Shown here piece by piece: positions 6,963 to 16,400 of a stretch of 64,000 bases of DNA; within the stretch, counting starts at the first letter, position 1; each line of letters starts with the position of its first letter. The position numbers and the translations under genes were made by a program. Source of the DNA: Treponema sp. (GTDB lineage: Bacteria > Spirochaetota > Spirochaetia > Treponematales > Breznakiellaceae). The stretch is taken from the NCBI GenBank assembly GCA_031276295.1, contig JAISNI010000052.1:1-64000 (forward strand). The letters run 5' to 3'. A model generated the notes under the pieces. That model was not told where the DNA came from. It made no database searches and was given only the letters and a program-made list of their open reading frames with translations.

Positions 6963-8263
6963 CCGTAGATTTAACAGCGATAACCTTGCTCATAGGGATT
7001 TTTGCGATCCTCATCATCATCAAATTTCCCATAGCCTTTGCGCTGGCGTTTTCCGCGTTTGTTACCGCGGCGTACAAGGGGATCTCGCTGGGGGCCATTA
7101 CGCAGAAGATGGTAAGCGGTGTGGATTCCTTTTCCCTCCTGGCGATTCCTTTTTTTATACTCGCCGGGGAAATCATGAGTGCCGGCGGTATTTCCGATAG
7201 AATTGTCAAACTTGCCGATGTGTTTGTCGGGCGTATGCGCGGCGGACTTGCCATGGTCAACATCATGGACAGTATGTTTTTCGGCGGTATTTCCGGTTCG
7301 GCGGTTGCCGATACTTCTTCTCTGGGGGCTATTGTCATTCCCATGATGAAAAAACAGGGCTACGATGCGGACTATTCGGTATGCGTTACCATTGCCAGCG
7401 CCTGCCAGGGGGTATTGATCCCCCCGAGTCATAATATGATTATCTATGCGGCGGCCATAGGAGGGCTTTCGGTAGGGAAACTGTTTATGGCCGGTCTTAT
7501 ACCGGGCATCCTTCTGGGGATAGCGCTTGGAATTACAACGTATGTGATAGCGGTCCGGCGTAACTATCCCAAGGGCGGGAAGTACACCATTAAAGAAGCG
7601 GTTAAAATCATTATTGACAGCGGTTTAGGAATGTTCACTGCCGTACTGATAATCGGCGGCGTATTTACCGGGATTGTTACCGCAAATGAATCGGCGGTAT
7701 TGGCCTGCATCTGGGGCCTTATTGTAGCATTATGCTTCTACAGGGAAATTTCCATAAAGGATCTGTGGCCGATACTGAAACGTACATTACATACCCTGGC
7801 AATGGTTATGACCCTGATCGCCGCTTCTTCGGCATTCGGTTACATGATGACGGTTCTTCGTATTCCCGCCCTTATTACCCAGGGCCTTCTTAGTATAAGC
7901 CATAACCGGGTGTTGCTGCTGTTGCTTATCAACTTTTCCCTTCTCATACTGGGCTGCGTTATGGACATGGCGCCCCTCATCCTCATCGCGGCGCCCATTC
8001 TGGTTCCGGTGGTAACTTCCCCTGCTATAGGTATGGACCCGGTCCAGTTCGGGATTGTCATGATGTTGAACCTTTCCATCGGCCTTTTAACACCACCGGT
8101 TGGGACCGTGCTGTTCGTGGGGAGCTCCATAGGAGGCATAAAGATTGAACAGACGGCAAAGGCGATGGTTCCGTTCTATTTAACCATGGTTGCCGTATTG
8201 ATGCTGTTAACCTTTGTGCCGGCTTTTTCTATGACTGTTCCGAATATGATGTTTGGGAAATAG
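6959..8263 (+). CDS. dctM: TRAP transporter large permease subunit DctM
   Basis: 434 aa, about 12 hydrophobic helices. Family segments include IPFFILAGEIMSAGGIS, FFGGISGSAVADTSSLG, IPPSHNMIIYA and GLLTPPVGTVLFVG. The last two are the re-entrant regions that bind the co-transported ion and substrate in DctM/SiaQM-type transporters. The start overlaps the dctQ stop, indicating translational coupling. The transported solute cannot be deduced; TRAP systems of this group commonly carry C4-dicarboxylates, sugar acids or related carboxylates. Confidence 0.93.
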   Translation: MTVDLTAITLLIGIFAILIIIKFPIAFALAFSAFVTAAYKGISLGAITQKMVSGVDSFSLLAIPFFILAGEIMSAGGISDRIVKLADVFVGRMRGGLAMVNIMDSMFFGGISGSAVADTSSLGAIVIPMMKKQGYDADYSVCVTIASACQGVLIPPSHNMIIYAAAIGGLSVGKLFMAGLIPGILLGIALGITTYVIAVRRNYPKGGKYTIKEAVKIIIDSGLGMFTAVLIIGGVFTGIVTANESAVLACIWGLIVALCFYREISIKDLWPILKRTLHTLAMVMTLIAASSAFGYMMTVLRIPALITQGLLSISHNRVLLLLLINFSLLILGCVMDMAPLILIAAPILVPVVTSPAIGMDPVQFGIVMMLNLSIGLLTPPVGTVLFVGSSIGGIKIEQTAKAMVPFYLTMVAVLMLLTFVPAFSMTVPNMMFGK

Positions 8264-8278
8264 CTTTGGTTTTAATAG

Positions 8279-8293
8279 CCGGCCTTGGGCCGG
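8279..8293 (+). promoter_or_regulatory. Intercistronic hairpin between dctM and dctP
   Basis: CCGGCC-TTG-GGCCGG lies between the dctM stop and the dctP ribosome site. Such hairpins often protect or separate the mRNA for the binding protein, which is needed in excess over the permease. No terminator U-run follows. Confidence 0.45.
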
Positions 8294-8328
8294 TAAGAAT
8301 ATATCGGTATTGTATGGAGGAGAGAAAG

Positions 8329-9345
8329 ATGAAGAAGTTGATGGTAGTGTTTTCAGTTTTTTTTGCCCTGGCCTTAGCCGTTACCCCGCTATTTGCCGCC
8401 GGCAATCAGCAAGGTTCCGGCGCCGCCGGTAAAACAAGGGTTTTCCGCCTTGCGGATAACCAGCCCGACGGGTATCCCACCGTCCTGGGCGACCTGGCAA
8501 TGGCAAAATATATAGAAGAAAAGACCAACGGGGCAATCAAAATTGAGGTGTATAACAATTCGGTGCTGGGGGATGAGAAAACCACGATTGAACAGACCCA
8601 GACCGGGGACATTCACTTTATCAGGGTAGGACTGAACCCCCTTTCTTCGATTAATCCGGTGATGAACGCCTTGGCTATGCCGTTTTTATTCCGCGATCGG
8701 TCCCACATGTTTAAGGTACTGGACGGTCCCATAGGCGATGAACTTATGAACTCCCTGCAGCAACAGAATCTTCTGGGGCTTTGCTGGCTTGACGCCGGTT
8801 TCCGTAATTTTTACAACTCCAAAAAGGCCATCAGAACTCCGGCGGATATGGCGGGGCTGAGGATACGGGTGCAGGAAAGCCCCCTTATGATGGATATGAT
8901 CCGTTATCTTGGCGCTTCGCCTACGCCTATGGCCTACGGCGAAGTTTACCCCGGCATCCAGAACGGCATCATCGACGGGGCGGAAAACAACTGGCCTTCC
9001 TACATTACCGCAGCTCACTTTGAAGTTGCAAAGCACTTCACCGTTGACGGCCACATGGCTTCCCCTGAAATGATCCTTATCAATGTCGGCGTGTGGAACA
9101 GCCTTTCCGACGCGGAAAAGAAGATCGTCAAGGAAGGCGCTATGGAGGGGGCAAAAGTGGAACGGGCCGCGTGGCTTGAGGCGGAAGTTAAATACGAAAA
9201 GCAGGCCAGGGATTCGGGTTCCATCATCACCGAACTGACGGCGGCGGAGCACAAGCTCTTTGAAGACGCCCTTGCGCCCCTGTATCAGCAGCCTGCCTAT
9301 GCCGCCTATGCCGATGTTATCAGGCGGACGCGGGAAACCCAGTAG
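8329..9345 (+). CDS. dctP: TRAP transporter periplasmic solute-binding protein DctP
   Basis: 338 aa from the ATG at 8329, which has TGGAGGAGAG upstream; an in-frame start at 8266 lacks a site and would bury the signal peptide. Residues 1-23 form a signal peptide ending LFAAGNQQ, a style common in treponemes. The mature protein shows DctP-family landmarks: FRLADNQPDGYPT, AMAKYIEEKTNGAIKIEVY, TPADMAGLRIRVQESP (with the arginine that binds the substrate carboxylate), and YGEVYPGIQNGIIDGAENN. It captures a carboxylate-bearing solute in the periplasm and delivers it to DctQM. Placing the binding protein last, after a hairpin, may allow separate dosage control. Confidence 0.93.
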   Translation: MKKLMVVFSVFFALALAVTPLFAAGNQQGSGAAGKTRVFRLADNQPDGYPTVLGDLAMAKYIEEKTNGAIKIEVYNNSVLGDEKTTIEQTQTGDIHFIRVGLNPLSSINPVMNALAMPFLFRDRSHMFKVLDGPIGDELMNSLQQQNLLGLCWLDAGFRNFYNSKKAIRTPADMAGLRIRVQESPLMMDMIRYLGASPTPMAYGEVYPGIQNGIIDGAENNWPSYITAAHFEVAKHFTVDGHMASPEMILINVGVWNSLSDAEKKIVKEGAMEGAKVERAAWLEAEVKYEKQARDSGSIITELTAAEHKLFEDALAPLYQQPAYAAYADVIRRTRETQ

Positions 9346-9358
9346 CCTTATAAAACAT

Positions 9359-9408
9359 ACTGCCGCAGTACCGCCGATACCGAATTTCGGGGGGCGGCGC
9401 GGCAGTCT
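9359..9408 (+). terminator. Putative terminator of the TRAP operon
   Basis: ACTGCCGC near 9359 pairs with GCGGCAGT near 9397-9404, with an inner CGCC/GGCG pairing, just after the dctP stop. Only a weak T-rich stretch (TCTTCATATT) follows. Confidence 0.4.
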
Positions 9409-9461
9409 TCATATTAAATCTTCCAAATTATATTGTATATATCCCGTCGCACAACAGTTAT

Positions 9462-9628
9462 TCAAAGACCGACAGCGATGCCACATTCATGAGGATGAAG
9501 GACGAGACGCTCAAAGCGGCGTACCACATGCAGGCGGCGGTAGAAGGGGAATACCTAACCGGGGGGTCTTTGCGAACCCCAACGACGGAACAAACTTCAA
9601 GCCGTTTTTGGAACGTCTGAAGGTGATG
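9462..9628 (+). pseudogene. Relic of an IS1182-type transposase
   Basis: Translation from 9462 gives SKTDSDATFMRMKDE, then LKAAYHMQAAVEGEYLTGG, close to the signature (S-K-T-D-x-D-A-T-F-M-R-M-K-(E/D), then KPGYNxQ) of IS1182-family DDE transposases. Past a run of G near 9560 the reading continues in another frame as VFANPNDGTNFKPFLERLK, the next conserved block. So a fragment of about 55 codons survives with a single frameshift and no start or end. It marks a past insertion between the TRAP operon and the isomerase gene. Confidence 0.7.
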
Positions 9629-9712
9629 CCAGCAGTTTGTTGCGCTTGTGGATTTTTTGTATCGGACCTTTGGTCCGCATTATGCAAAAAATCCCGATTA
9701 TCGGGGCTGCGC
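9629..9712. repeat. Intergenic repeat, copy A, with hairpin core
   Basis: It starts with CCAGCAGTTTGTTGCGCTT, which recurs at 33999 and in variant form at 57189 and 60282. Inside, GATTTTTTG and CAAAAAATC enclose a CGGACC-TTT-GGTCCG hairpin, and CGATTATCGGGGCTGC closes the unit. It may be an MITE- or REP-like element; it directly abuts the transposase relic. Confidence 0.55.
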
Positions 9713-9730
9713 GGACCTATGAAATTGGCG

Positions 9731-10570
9731 TTAAAAGTCTTTCCAAACTTTCATAGCCGAAGCGTATACGGCCTTGGCCGCCTCCTCAAAGCTCATCCTG
9801 GCCAGGGCCGGGTAGAAGGGTTCCACGACCGCGGGGCCCGTATAGCCGAGGGACTTGAGGCCGTCAAAGAATTCGGCAAAGCGCAGCGTACCGTAAGCAC
9901 CGGGAAGGCCCCGTACATTGTCAAGCTGCTCGTCCAGGGGGACGCCCGAGGGGGCATCGTTGAGGTGTACAAGGATAATATTCTTTTCCGTACCCAGTCT
10001 GGCAAAATCTTCGCGCTTCTGACGGGCGGTATCCCAGTGGAATATATCCATTACAATACCGGTATGGCCGGTCTTGATGGCAGATGAAAGTTCCAGCGCG
10101 CCGTCCAGGTTGTGGATAAACTCGTACTTCATGTCCTTACGTTTGGTATAGGGGCCTACAAACTCAAGGCCCAGCGAAATGCCGTTTGCGCCGAGAATAG
10201 CGGCAACTTCGGAGAGTCTTTTCCGGTGCAAATCGAAGTTTTCCCTGTATTCAAGGGTATCCGAGCCGGGCATAATCCAGGTCATACAGCGGCTTAATCC
10301 TACATTTTTGGCGAATTCAGCGTAACGTGGCAGTTTGGCAAGGTCCGCAGTGAAAACAGCTTCGTCGGTACGAAAATTGACCGGCAGGCCGAAACCTGCG
10401 GGAAGCAGTTTGAATTCCTCAAGCAGTTCCCTGGTCTCCGATACGGATAACTCGGCATCACGGTCTATGTTAAACCAGAATCCCTTGTAACCTGTTTTAG
10501 AAACAATCTTTGCGCATTCCCTGAATGACAGGGAAAACCCGATGACATCCGCTGCAAATGCTAAATACAT
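9731..10570 (-). CDS. Sugar phosphate isomerase/epimerase-like TIM barrel protein
   Basis: 279 aa. It belongs to the xylose-isomerase-like/AP-endonuclease-2 TIM barrel superfamily. The expected metal ligands are Glu136 (LGLEFVGPY), Asp175 (IVMDIFHWD), His202 (VHLNDAP) and Glu250 (VVEPFYP). Members interconvert ketoses and other sugars or inositol derivatives (IolE/IolI, tagatose epimerase) using a divalent metal. It may act on a product of the neighbouring TRAP uptake system, but the genes are convergent and the link is only positional. AAGGATAGG precedes the start. A TTGACA lies upstream on this strand near 10642-10647, and TTGATC words recur in the promoter region. Confidence 0.8.
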   Translation of the reverse strand: MYLAFAADVIGFSLSFRECAKIVSKTGYKGFWFNIDRDAELSVSETRELLEEFKLLPAGFGLPVNFRTDEAVFTADLAKLPRYAEFAKNVGLSRCMTWIMPGSDTLEYRENFDLHRKRLSEVAAILGANGISLGLEFVGPYTKRKDMKYEFIHNLDGALELSSAIKTGHTGIVMDIFHWDTARQKREDFARLGTEKNIILVHLNDAPSGVPLDEQLDNVRGLPGAYGTLRFAEFFDGLKSLGYTGPAVVEPFYPALARMSFEEAAKAVYASAMKVWKDF

Positions 10571-10671
10571 ATTGGCACCTATCCTTAAAATGTTTTTATC
10601 AGTATCTTTGATCGATATATTTTTGATCTATAAATAAATGTTGTCAATAATGCTGCTAATAAATGAAGGGC

Positions 10672-10868
10672 GAACGCACTTACTCACTGGGGCTTGAAAA
10701 ACATCAAAATATTGAAGAATTTTTACCACAAAGGCGAAAAATTCGAAGAAGGAAGGAGAAAATTAAGAAAAATTTACGCTTTTCCCTTACTTTTTCGCCT
10801 TTGCGGTCATTTTTTTCTTCAAAATGGTTTGCTGTTGAGGGAATTTTGGCGCACAAAAAGTAAGTGCT
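10672..10868. repeat. MITE-like element with terminal and internal inverted repeats
   Basis: GCACTTACT near 10677 is matched by AGTAAGTGC near 10859. Inside, ACCACAAAGGCGAAAAA and TTTTTCGCCTTTGCGGT pair with one mismatch, so nearly the whole 190-bp unit can fold on itself. It carries no real reading frame. Related ends (GGCACTTACTTTT) occur at 39905-39927, suggesting a dispersed family. Confidence 0.5.
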
Positions 10869-10895
10869 GTTGTCCTGGAAAAAACCGGGATACGC

Positions 10896-10924
10896 TTAAC
10901 AAAGGGTTTTTCTTGTGATATGCT
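10896..10924 (+). promoter_or_regulatory. Promoter of the six-gene accessory operon
   Basis: TTAACA (10896-10901), a 17-bp spacer and TATGCT (10919-10924) predict a start near 10931 and a leader of about 170 nt before the radical SAM gene at 11103. Confidence 0.5.
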
Positions 10925-10938
10925 TTGACTATTAAGAA

Positions 10939-11009
10939 GGGGGAGCAAACAGGTCATGTCCGGGGCTTTTTCCGGCTCTATGCCGTATATGACGGCGGGC
11001 TGCTCCCCC
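10939..11009 (+). promoter_or_regulatory. Structured leader RNA of the accessory operon
   Basis: GGGGGAGCA (10939-10947) and TGCTCCCCC (11001-11009) pair perfectly over 9 bp. They enclose smaller pairings (GTCAT/ATGAC, GCCGT/ACGGC, CCGG/CCGG). The structure begins about 8 nt after the predicted transcript start. A further hairpin, GAAGCC-TGC-GGCTTC, follows near 11017-11031. No U-run follows. The structure could be a regulatory leader or a protein-binding site. Confidence 0.45.
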
Positions 11010-11102
11010 TCGCTCCGAAGCCTGCGGCTTCTCCGCTACCCCCACTATGAGTTTGCAGGTATATGGTATATGTCTGTATTGAACTTTTGAGGAGGAGCAG
11101 CT

Positions 11103-11942
11103 ATGGATCATACAAAAGCAATTGAGATTAATGATGTTTCCGCTTCATTCCTCAGCCGTAAAAATATGGCGGATACGCTCCTCACCTATCCGCAGCGGGA
11201 TTTTTTGCGCTTGCATTTCCGGCGTAGCGATGTTACCAACCTTGGACCAGGCATCCGTTACGGTCTCTGGGTGCAGGGCTGTCTCAGACATTGCGAGGGC
11301 TGTGTTGCGCCGGAATCCCGCATAATGGACGGCGGCAGCGTAATAGCCTTCGACATACTTATCCGTGAAATTTCTCATGCGATCAATAAGCAGCCCCCTG
11401 TCTCCGGTATAACCATCAGCGGCGGCGAGCCCATGTTACAATGGAAAGAATTATTTTATGTCATAAAAAACATAAAACAGGCGTATCCTGATCTTACCAT
11501 ATTGCTCTATACCGGATACTCATGGGAGCAGGATATAGCGCCCTGCCTGCTTGATGATGGTAATGGATGTGTAGAACGGGCCGAGTTTAGCGCATTCTTC
11601 GATGCCCTTGATTGGTGGATAGACGGAGAATATCAGGCGCAAAATGATGACGGACGCGGCTTGCGCGGATCATCGAACCAGAAACTTTACGGGAATATCC
11701 CTATGGGAAACGGAGAAAAAACCCGGTGTTACCAGGGAGACGACGGCCATTGGGTACGGTTGGCGGACAATACGGTTGTTGATTTTCCCGCACCGGAGGA
11801 TGACTCCATGCGGGGATTTGCGCAGAAACCGCGTTTCCCTCAATTTAAGTCAGAACAAGACGGCTTCTATTTGGTTGGTATTCCTACGAAAGAAGCCCTT
11901 GAAACATTCAATAAGCTGGTGGCTTGTAAAGGCTGCATATAA
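11103..11942 (+). CDS. NrdG-like radical SAM protein, first gene of accessory operon
   Basis: 279 aa, with GAGGAGGAGCAGCT before the ATG. The radical-SAM cluster motif is Cys60-x3-Cys64-x2-Cys67 in VQGCLRHCEGC, preceded by TNLGPGIRYGLW. ISGGEPMLQW (the GGEP SAM-binding motif) and LLYTGYSW follow. This is the activase type that installs glycyl radicals (NrdG, PflA), yet no glycyl-radical enzyme gene is nearby. Conserved with its paralogue at 22223-23857 is a C-terminal block, WIDGEYQAQNDDGRGLRGSS and IPTKEALETFN. The reaction is therefore unknown: it may modify a protein of this island or generate a radical in it. Context points to an accessory or conflict role rather than nucleotide metabolism. 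Confidence 0.8.
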   Translation: MDHTKAIEINDVSASFLSRKNMADTLLTYPQRDFLRLHFRRSDVTNLGPGIRYGLWVQGCLRHCEGCVAPESRIMDGGSVIAFDILIREISHAINKQPPVSGITISGGEPMLQWKELFYVIKNIKQAYPDLTILLYTGYSWEQDIAPCLLDDGNGCVERAEFSAFFDALDWWIDGEYQAQNDDGRGLRGSSNQKLYGNIPMGNGEKTRCYQGDDGHWVRLADNTVVDFPAPEDDSMRGFAQKPRFPQFKSEQDGFYLVGIPTKEALETFNKLVACKGCI

Positions 11943-11996
11943 AATCAACCTATTAGTAAAATAACTGAAAGGGTTGAAAAAACAAGGAGAGGAATT

Positions 11997-13466
11997 ATGA
12001 GCGGAAGAAAAGAATACAACATTTCAATTACTAATGTGCAATGGGAAAGTATGCAGCGGGCGGTTCAGACGGCGCAGCATGAAGCTCAAAACGCGGAAAA
12101 AAACCGTCGACAAACCGAAGCTGCGGCGGCGCAGCGTATGCGGGATTTACAGAACCGCTGTAATCAGGAGATACAGGGGCTTACCCAAGAATTGCAAAAT
12201 CAGGCGCGGAACGGAGCGGTAGTTTTGCAGCAAACCCAGGATGCCTTCAATGCCCATATACGCCAACAAGAGCAGGAACAGGCCCAGGCATTGCAGCGGG
12301 CTCAGGAGACCTTCAACCGCCGTATCCACGAACAGGGGATGAAGGAGGCGGAAGCCCGCAGGCTCCTGGCGCAGGAACAGGAGGAAGCCCGCCGGCGTAT
12401 GGAGGAAAGGTTCGTGCGGGAACTGCAAAACCAGAAAGCCGAACTTGAACGAGAGTTGGAAGAAACCCGCAGGGAGATACAAAACCAGGTTACCGATATC
12501 ATCCAGAACATGGAGGCGGAGCGCAGGAGTAAAGCCGAGATCGCCGCATTATGGATAAATCAGGCGCGTCTCCTCCTGAACGATATAGACGAGAAGTACC
12601 GGCACCGGCTCTTTGCTTCTGGGGAGTGGGATAGGCTCACTCGCCGTTTGGAACAAGCGGAAGGTAATAACACCGGTACCGTTGCAATGAGCGAAGCGGC
12701 GCTCAGTACCGCACAGGATGTTTGCAACGATGCGATAGAGCTTCGTGAGCGGGTCATAATCGCCGAGGCCGAGTGGACCGAGGTGTTCAATCACATCAAC
12801 CGGCTTTTGGTGGAGGCGGACAGCCGGATAGCAGCGCTTGAGGGCTTGGAATATACCCTTCAGGAAGATGGTAGAGAGGTCAGGGTTGCCGCAGAAATCG
12901 ACCACTGGTCTCACGGCAGACTTTCCGGGGTGAAAGACGAGATGGCGGTTCTGCAAAGCGCCATTAATAAGCCGGACATCACCTTGGCGCGGTTGCAGGA
13001 TACGGTAGCCCAGATAAATCACCTGGATGAAAAAATAACGGCGGTTGAGTCCGAGGGACGGAATAATTTTCTTGCATCGGAGCTGCGGCGTGAAATAGGC
13101 GCGGAAATGCGGGAAAAACTTCCGGGCTGGAATTTGGAGGAAGCATTTTTTCGCGGCGAGGATGAACGGAATGACCTTCACCTGTTACTTCGGCACAAGA
13201 ATGGCGAAGACCAGCTCTCTTTGACTATCGCGGGCGGACAGGAGGGCAAAGATTCAACCATGGTTACTTCTGACCTCCGCTGCACATCCACACACAGTAT
13301 GGAGACCCGTGACGGCTGGGTTGAAGAAATTACAGGCGCTATTCATGGTTTTGCCCCGGATGCGAGGCGCGTAGCACCCCAGGAATACGCCAACCGTCTG
13401 AACGGCGACCTCCGCGCCTTCGATGTCGAAACACTCAAGCAACCGATTACGGCTCCCAATAAATGA
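11997..13466 (+). CDS. Coiled-coil protein of accessory operon
   Basis: 489 aa. Residues about 20-190 form an almost uninterrupted, Gln/Glu/Arg-rich coiled coil. A helical middle section follows, then a C-terminal globular part (about 365-489) with GWNLEEAFFRGEDERNDLHLL and SLTIAGGQEG. I recognise no catalytic motif. Long coiled coils next to AAA+ and Hsp70 partners suggest a scaffold or a polymerising component. AAGGAGAGGAATT precedes the ATG. It is the second gene of the operon, 54 bases after the radical SAM gene and 12 before the AAA+ gene. Confidence 0.65.
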   Translation: MSGRKEYNISITNVQWESMQRAVQTAQHEAQNAEKNRRQTEAAAAQRMRDLQNRCNQEIQGLTQELQNQARNGAVVLQQTQDAFNAHIRQQEQEQAQALQRAQETFNRRIHEQGMKEAEARRLLAQEQEEARRRMEERFVRELQNQKAELERELEETRREIQNQVTDIIQNMEAERRSKAEIAALWINQARLLLNDIDEKYRHRLFASGEWDRLTRRLEQAEGNNTGTVAMSEAALSTAQDVCNDAIELRERVIIAEAEWTEVFNHINRLLVEADSRIAALEGLEYTLQEDGREVRVAAEIDHWSHGRLSGVKDEMAVLQSAINKPDITLARLQDTVAQINHLDEKITAVESEGRNNFLASELRREIGAEMREKLPGWNLEEAFFRGEDERNDLHLLLRHKNGEDQLSLTIAGGQEGKDSTMVTSDLRCTSTHSMETRDGWVEEITGAIHGFAPDARRVAPQEYANRLNGDLRAFDVETLKQPITAPNK

Positions 13467-13478
13467 AAAGAGGAATAT

Positions 13479-16400
13479 ATGAGCAAGTTTAAGCGCTATG
13501 ATGAACACGGTTTTATCTATGTCTTTGGAAAAGAGAGCCTGTTTTGTGATGATAGGCTTCGGGAGCAAAATCTGGAACAGCATATCGCGCAGGCTCTTCT
13601 TGACGACCAAATCTACGAGTTTATCCTCTTCTATGACCGAAAAGGCGGGATACGTTATGCCAAACCCGAGATGCGGCGGCTTTATTACGAGATGACAGAA
13701 TTGCAGGTTCCGCAGGAGGGAAGATCGAAACAGAGAGCATTACCGATACCGAGACGGAAAGTTCTATCCTCAACACCTAAGCCGGAAACAACGCCGGAAG
13801 CTCAATCAACGGCAGCCGAACCGGAAAGCGAACTGGTGAGTAACCGGGATGCCCTAAAGATATTTGAAGCCGTATTGGAGCGCAAGCGCAGAACCGAGGT
13901 GGGGGCAGCGATTGTCGTCATGGATATGGCGAACTGGCTGGATAATAACGACCTTCAAGACCTGAACTTTTTTTTGGACACCTACAAAAATCACGCGGGA
14001 AACGACCTGATTGTCTTCTGTTTCAAAGGTTTTACCCCGCAGGAAGCCTACCGGAAATATGAACACTCCCCCCTCGCCGGTTATTTAACCGAATGGCGCA
14101 ACTATCTGGATGAAAAGGAGGATATGGGTAAATACCCGAACCTTATTCTTATCGAACCGCCTTCCCGCGCTGAAGTACGCAACCTCCTTCAAAAGAAGCA
14201 TATACTGGGGGAGCTCACCATTCCCCCGTCTCAGTTGGACGCGGTTACCGAAGAAGTATTCCGGGCCGCCCGCAAGGAAAATCTCCCGCTCGCCGGTGTG
14301 CGTGTCAGAATAGAAACGAATTGCAAAGGTAAAACACCTCCGGTTCCCTTTGACCAAGACACCTGTAATGCCGTTTTCGGGGTACAGAAGCCGTCAAAAA
14401 CAAGCAAGGAACTGTTCAATGAACTGGTCGGCATGAATACTCTTCGTTCGGTGTTAGACGGTATTGAAAACGAGGTAAAAAACGCGGGTATTGGTAAAGG
14501 CATACCCGCCTACCGTTCCCGCTTTTCTGAAGTGCGTAATGATGAGTATGAGAAAAAAAAGAACCTGAAACTGCACTTCGCTCTTAAAGGCGCGCCGGGA
14601 ACCGGCAAAACTACAGTTGCCAAGTTGCTGGGCCAGTATCTCTATGAGATTGGCGCACTTTCGAGCGGCCATGTGATCACATGCGTTGCGGATGCCATAA
14701 TGGACAATGTTGTTGGCGGTACGGCGATCAAGACCGATAAAAAGGTACAGGAGGCGTTGGGCGGCGTACTTCTCATTGATGAAATCAGCGGGATAGTGGG
14801 CGATACAAAAGACGAGTCCCGGCGGCAACCACACGCTTTTGCTAAAGAGTTAAACAGTGTATTGCTTAACGCCATGACCATGTATTCTGACCTGTCGGTG
14901 GTCATCGTAGGATATCCCAGGGATGTCGAGGCTTTCATCGCTCTTGACGACGGGTTTGGAAGGCGGTTCAGAAATCACATCCTTCTGCCGGACTACACCG
15001 GTGCGGAACTGGCGGAGATCTTTCGCAGGATGGCGCACAAAGAAAGATATACCGTCGCGCCGGAACTGGAAGACATTCTGGTAGATTTTATGGAGAATTG
15101 GCTGAGGCAAAAAGCCGCCGGCGGATCCTGGGGAAACGCGGGTCTCGTGGAGAATCTAATGCTCGACATAGGGAGAACCGTAGGGAAAGACCGCTGCATC
15201 AGAAAAAAAGACATACCGGATACCATGACAGTCGGCGATACTACCTACGACCTGAAAAAATGTCTGGTCGCCGGTGATAAAACACGCTCACCAACCGAAA
15301 AATTAGACGCCCTCATCGGATTACAGGGAGTCAAGAACAAGATCAGGCTGCTTGCCAAGCAAATCAAAGTAAAAAAAAAGCAGGGCAAAGAAGCCAAGCC
15401 GCCGTTAAACTTCGTATTTACCGGAAATCCTGGAACCGGCAAAACCACGGTGGCGGGAATATTAGGGGAAATCCTGGTAAACATAGGAATCCTGCCTTTT
15501 AGCGAAGTTATCGCACCCGGGAGCGCGGAGTTAATCGGGGCTCATGAGGGGGACACGGAGAGGAAACTCAAAGAGGTATTTGAACGGGCCCGGCACAGAG
15601 TCCTGGTGATTGACGAGGCATATCAGTACATAGGCAAGGGGGAAGTGGATTACGGCAAAAAGGTTATTCAGTATCTGGTAGACTTCACGGGCAACAAGAA
15701 GAACCAGGGGGAAATTTGCATTATTTTGGTGGGATACCCGAAAGAGATGGAGGCGTTTTTAAGTCAAAATCCCGGATTGGGGGGGCGCTTTCCCCCTGAG
15801 AATGAAATTAAGTTTGAGGATTATTCCAATAGTGAGTTGCTTTTAATCTTTAAGCGGCTCTGTGAGCAGGAACAATACACATATACGGCAGAATTCGAGG
15901 AATTGCTGAAACAGTGTATTCCTGTAATCAGGAGGTCCGCCAAAAATTTTAGCAACGCAAGAGAGATGGATAACCTTTTTAAACTCTGCGATCAGATATT
16001 CACATCAAGGGTGTGCGACCTCGAAGAAATCGTCAATGAATTTACCGCCGATGATTTGCGCGGCGCCATGAAGGAAAAGGGTCTTATGATTCCGGGCGAA
16101 CAGGAATCGGTTAAGGAGACCGCAAAGATCCCCTGCCCGCCCAGGGCGCATCTGGAAAAAATTAGCGCCGCCTTGACCGGCTACAATGCCCAGCGCGTGG
16201 AAGAGACGCTCATACGCATACATACAGAATCCGGCGTGGGAAGCGGTTTTCTTATTGCTGAAGACGGGTATGCCGTAACCTGCGCCCATGTGATAAACGG
16301 CCCGGTTTCTATCAAGGCGCGGGTCAGGGTCAAAGACAGTCAGGGCAACCACATCTGCACGGAACACCAGTGCACCGTGGCTGCCGTGAACCAGGCTGCC

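Noticed and set aside
9260..10087. A 275-codon plus-strand frame over the TRAP terminator and isomerase gene
   Set aside because: Its 3' half is antisense to the isomerase gene; only the short IS1182-like segment within it is real homology.
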